This document shows, piece by piece, positions 61,915-64,000 of a stretch of 64,000 nt of DNA. The DNA comes from UBA12077 sp963665525 (GTDB lineage: Bacteria; Bacteroidota; Bacteroidia; Bacteroidales; UBA12077): assembly GCA_963665525.1 (NCBI GenBank), contig OY762280.1, positions 1,922,001 to 1,986,000 on the forward strand. Reading direction: 5' to 3'. Position numbers and translations under genes: made by a program. Below the pieces are notes generated by a model. That model saw nothing but the letters and a program-made list of their open reading frames with translations. It made no database searches and was not told where the DNA came from. The number at the start of each line of letters is the position of its first letter. Within the stretch, counting starts at the first letter, position 1.

Positions 61915-64000
61915 ATGAATCCATTTTTAAAACATACAGCAACAGATCTTTACACTCGATACGGAGATAATATTTCTAAATTATGCCTGGTTTTCCCTAA
62001 TCGAAGAGCCGGACTTTATTTTAAAAAATATCTTTCCGAACTTACCGATAAGCCGATCTGGTCGCCTAGCTCTACTACTATCAATGAATTAATGCAGGAA
62101 ATATCAGGTTTAACCATTGCCGATAACATAAAACTACTTTTCGAATTATATACTATTTATAAAAAGGTCAAGAAATCTGAAGAAAGCTTTGATGAGTTTT
62201 ACTTTTGGGGCGAAATGATGCTGAATGATTTTGATGATATCGATAAATATCTAATCAATCCCGATGATATATTCAAAAACCTTCGATCATTAAAAGCTAT
62301 CCAGGATCAATTTACTTATTTAAGTGAAGAGCAGATAGAATCGATCAAGCAATTCTGGCAAAGTTTCGATCCTGAGAAGCATTCTGCACATCAAGAAGAT
62401 TTTATCAGCATCTGGAATGTTTTACTAGATATATACAAGCTATTTAACCAGAGACTAAAAGATATTGAGATTGCCTATGAAGGAATGGTCTATCGAAATG
62501 TTGCGGATCAGTTAAAAGGAACAGAAAAAATTAACCTTCCACACTCTAAATACATTTTTATTGGATTTAATGCCTTAAACAGTTGCGAAAAAAAAATTTT
62601 CAATTATTTACAGAATAACAAGCTAGCTGATTTTTACTGGGATTATGATGAATCGTATATCAATAATCATCATCATGAAGCAGGATTATTCTTAAGAGAA
62701 AATATTCGTGATTACAAATCACCGGAAAGCTTTACAAATAAAGAGATATTCAAATCACTAAAACAACTAAAGAATATTGAGATCATTTCTGTTCCTTCTG
62801 ATGTAGGACAAACAAAAGTAATCACCAAACTTTTAAAAGAAAGTAATACAAACCATACCGAATCACCAAATAAAACTGCAATTGTACTTGCAGATGAAGA
62901 ACTTTTAGTGCCAGTATTGCATTCAGTTCCCGATACCATCGACAAGGTAAATATTACTATGGGTTATCTTGTAAGCAATACTCCTATTTACAGCTTATTG
63001 GAGCATGTGATTGATCTGCAAAAAAATGCAAAAGATTCAAAATCCGGAATCACATTCTATCATAAGAATGTATTGGCAATTTTAAATCATCAATATGTAA
63101 ATACACAGTTTAATAAGGAAGCAAGCGATTTAATTAAAACCATCAAGCAGAATAATAAGGTTGTCATTACGGATAAAGAATTAGCAACTTGTGATTTCTT
63201 TAAAACATTATTTACCAAAGTAAAATCCTATTTAGATTTTTCAGAATATTTATTGAATATTCTACATCATATTTATAATTCTCTTAAAGTATCAGGAAAA
63301 GAAAATACAATACATACAGCATCATTAGAGAAAGAATATATTTACCATATTTACTTATCCATCAATCGAGTAAAAGATGTTTTAAGCGATCAAAAAATTG
63401 AAATCAAGATCGATACATTTATTCGATTAATCCGAAAAATTGTAAGAAACTTAAGAGTTCCATTTACAGGAGAACCATTATCGGGGCTACAAATAATGGG
63501 TATTTTGGAAACCCGTTTACTCGATTTTGAAAATCTTTTTATCACTTCATTAAACGAAGGAGTTTTACCTAAAACTGAAGCAGCTTTATCATTTATTCCA
63601 TATAATTTACGCCGTGGGTTTGGATTACCTACCATAGAGTTTCAGGATGCTATTTATGCCTATTATTTTTACCGTTTAATTCAACGGGCCAAAAATATTA
63701 GTCTTATCTACAATTCCAGTTCAGAAGGGATGCAAACCGGCGAAATGAGTCGTTTCTTATACCAGTTAAAGTACGAATCTGATTTTGATATCAAAGAAAA
63801 AAGTTTGAAATATGATATCAATATAACTCAAGCTAAAGAAATTGAAATTCACAAAACTCCTGAAGTACTTAAAAGATTTGACCAATATTTAAGTTCGAAA
63901 GGTGGTGCAAAATATATTTCACCAACTGCTTTAAATACTTACATGCGATGCTCCTTACAATTTTACTTCAGGTACATTGCTGGGTTAAAAGAGCAAGATG
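61915..64000 (+). CDS. addB: AddB-like PD-(D/E)XK exonuclease/inactivated helicase, 3' end beyond the window
   Basis: The frame is open from the ATG at 61915 (after AAAAGG) to the last base, about 695 residues visible. The start MNPFLKHTATDLY and CLVFPNRRAGLYFKKYL fits AddB-like proteins, whose N-terminal helicase domain lacks motor function; later FIGFNALNSCEKKIF and LEFENLFITSLNEGVLPKTE follow. At the window end, SPTALNTYMRCSLQFYFRYI is the beginning of the Fe-S-nuclease region. It completes the AddAB complex with the gene at 57523. Confidence 0.9.
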   Translation, partial: MNPFLKHTATDLYTRYGDNISKLCLVFPNRRAGLYFKKYLSELTDKPIWSPSSTTINELMQEISGLTIADNIKLLFELYTIYKKVKKSEESFDEFYFWGEMMLNDFDDIDKYLINPDDIFKNLRSLKAIQDQFTYLSEEQIESIKQFWQSFDPEKHSAHQEDFISIWNVLLDIYKLFNQRLKDIEIAYEGMVYRNVADQLKGTEKINLPHSKYIFIGFNALNSCEKKIFNYLQNNKLADFYWDYDESYINNHHHEAGLFLRENIRDYKSPESFTNKEIFKSLKQLKNIEIISVPSDVGQTKVITKLLKESNTNHTESPNKTAIVLADEELLVPVLHSVPDTIDKVNITMGYLVSNTPIYSLLEHVIDLQKNAKDSKSGITFYHKNVLAILNHQYVNTQFNKEASDLIKTIKQNNKVVITDKELATCDFFKTLFTKVKSYLDFSEYLLNILHHIYNSLKVSGKENTIHTASLEKEYIYHIYLSINRVKDVLSDQKIEIKIDTFIRLIRKIVRNLRVPFTGEPLSGLQIMGILETRLLDFENLFITSLNEGVLPKTEAALSFIPYNLRRGFGLPTIEFQDAIYAYYFYRLIQRAKNISLIYNSSSEGMQTGEMSRFLYQLKYESDFDIKEKSLKYDINITQAKEIEIHKTPEVLKRFDQYLSSKGGAKYISPTALNTYMRCSLQFYFRYIAGLKEQD

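Noticed and set aside
1..64000. tRNA or rRNA genes
   Set aside because: I read all gaps over 100 bases and saw no cloverleaf or rRNA-like sequence; a tRNAscan run would confirm.

Overview
The window looks like chromosomal DNA of a Bacteroidota, probably a marine or anaerobic member of the Marinilabiliales/Bacteroidales. The DNA is AT-rich, several promoters match the Bacteroidota pattern TTTG-N19-TAnnTTTG, Shine-Dalgarno sites are mostly weak, and the gene content is typical: TonB receptor plus BtuG-like lipoprotein, GldL-like membrane hairpins, DUF4269, MacB/FtsX-type permeases, a 46-type LytTR pair and an AddAB-like nuclease with a radical SAM gene between its subunits. The genus cannot be settled from the sequence.

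Layout. 1-7.2 kb: a GNAT acetyltransferase cut by the window start, a CfiA-like subclass B1 metallo-beta-lactamase, an NtrC-type two-component pair divergent from an FtsX-family permease with a sigma-54-like promoter and paired upstream repeats, and a small secreted protein. 7.2-15.8 kb: a complete type II-C CRISPR-Cas locus read on the minus strand (cas9, a REP-associated tyrosine transposase flanked by REP palindromes, cas1, cas2, leader, 37 repeats). Its tracrRNA is encoded divergently upstream of cas9. 15.8-23.1 kb: a B12 riboswitch-controlled cobalamin uptake and nucleotide-loop assembly operon (btuB, BtuG-like, ATP-pyrophosphatase, cobU, cobT, cobS, cobC). 23.1-26.8 kb: M3 peptidase and nitroreductase lipoproteins, and a candidate small RNA. 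26.9-31.2 kb: a tightly coupled operon of DUF554, AmgK-like kinase, stand-alone RapZ C-terminal domain and MurU-like nucleotidyltransferase, then nhaA. 31.3-35.5 kb: small accessory enzymes and two Fe-S-type proteins. 35.5-38.4 kb: a PadR regulator with two membrane proteins built from repeated GldL-like HWPGA hairpins. 38.5-46.3 kb: an unexplained inverted repeat, a second FtsX permease, tRNA-editing deacylase, LytTR/LytS pair and small membrane proteins. 46.3-55.7 kb: a long minus-strand cluster resembling the Desulfovibrio orp (orange protein) region: DUF134 regulator, DUF5320, zinc ribbon, ferredoxin, three NifX-like proteins, two MinD-type ATPases with inserted ferredoxin domains, FAD-disulfide oxidoreductase, a free archaeal-type threonyl-tRNA editing domain, metallo-hydrolase, DUF89, DUF4405, CGGC and corrinoid adenosyltransferase genes. 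55.8-64 kb: thioesterase, mnmA, and the AddA/radical SAM/AddB group, the last gene running off the window.

The points most worth following up are the REP-RAYT-REP cassette lodged between cas9 and cas1, with a third covarying REP hairpin inside the transposase gene; the PadR/GldL-like repeat system; the free RapZ C-terminal domain inside an amino-sugar salvage operon; and the orp-like cluster with a threonyl-tRNA editing domain. All functional statements rest on reading motifs by eye; no database search was run.
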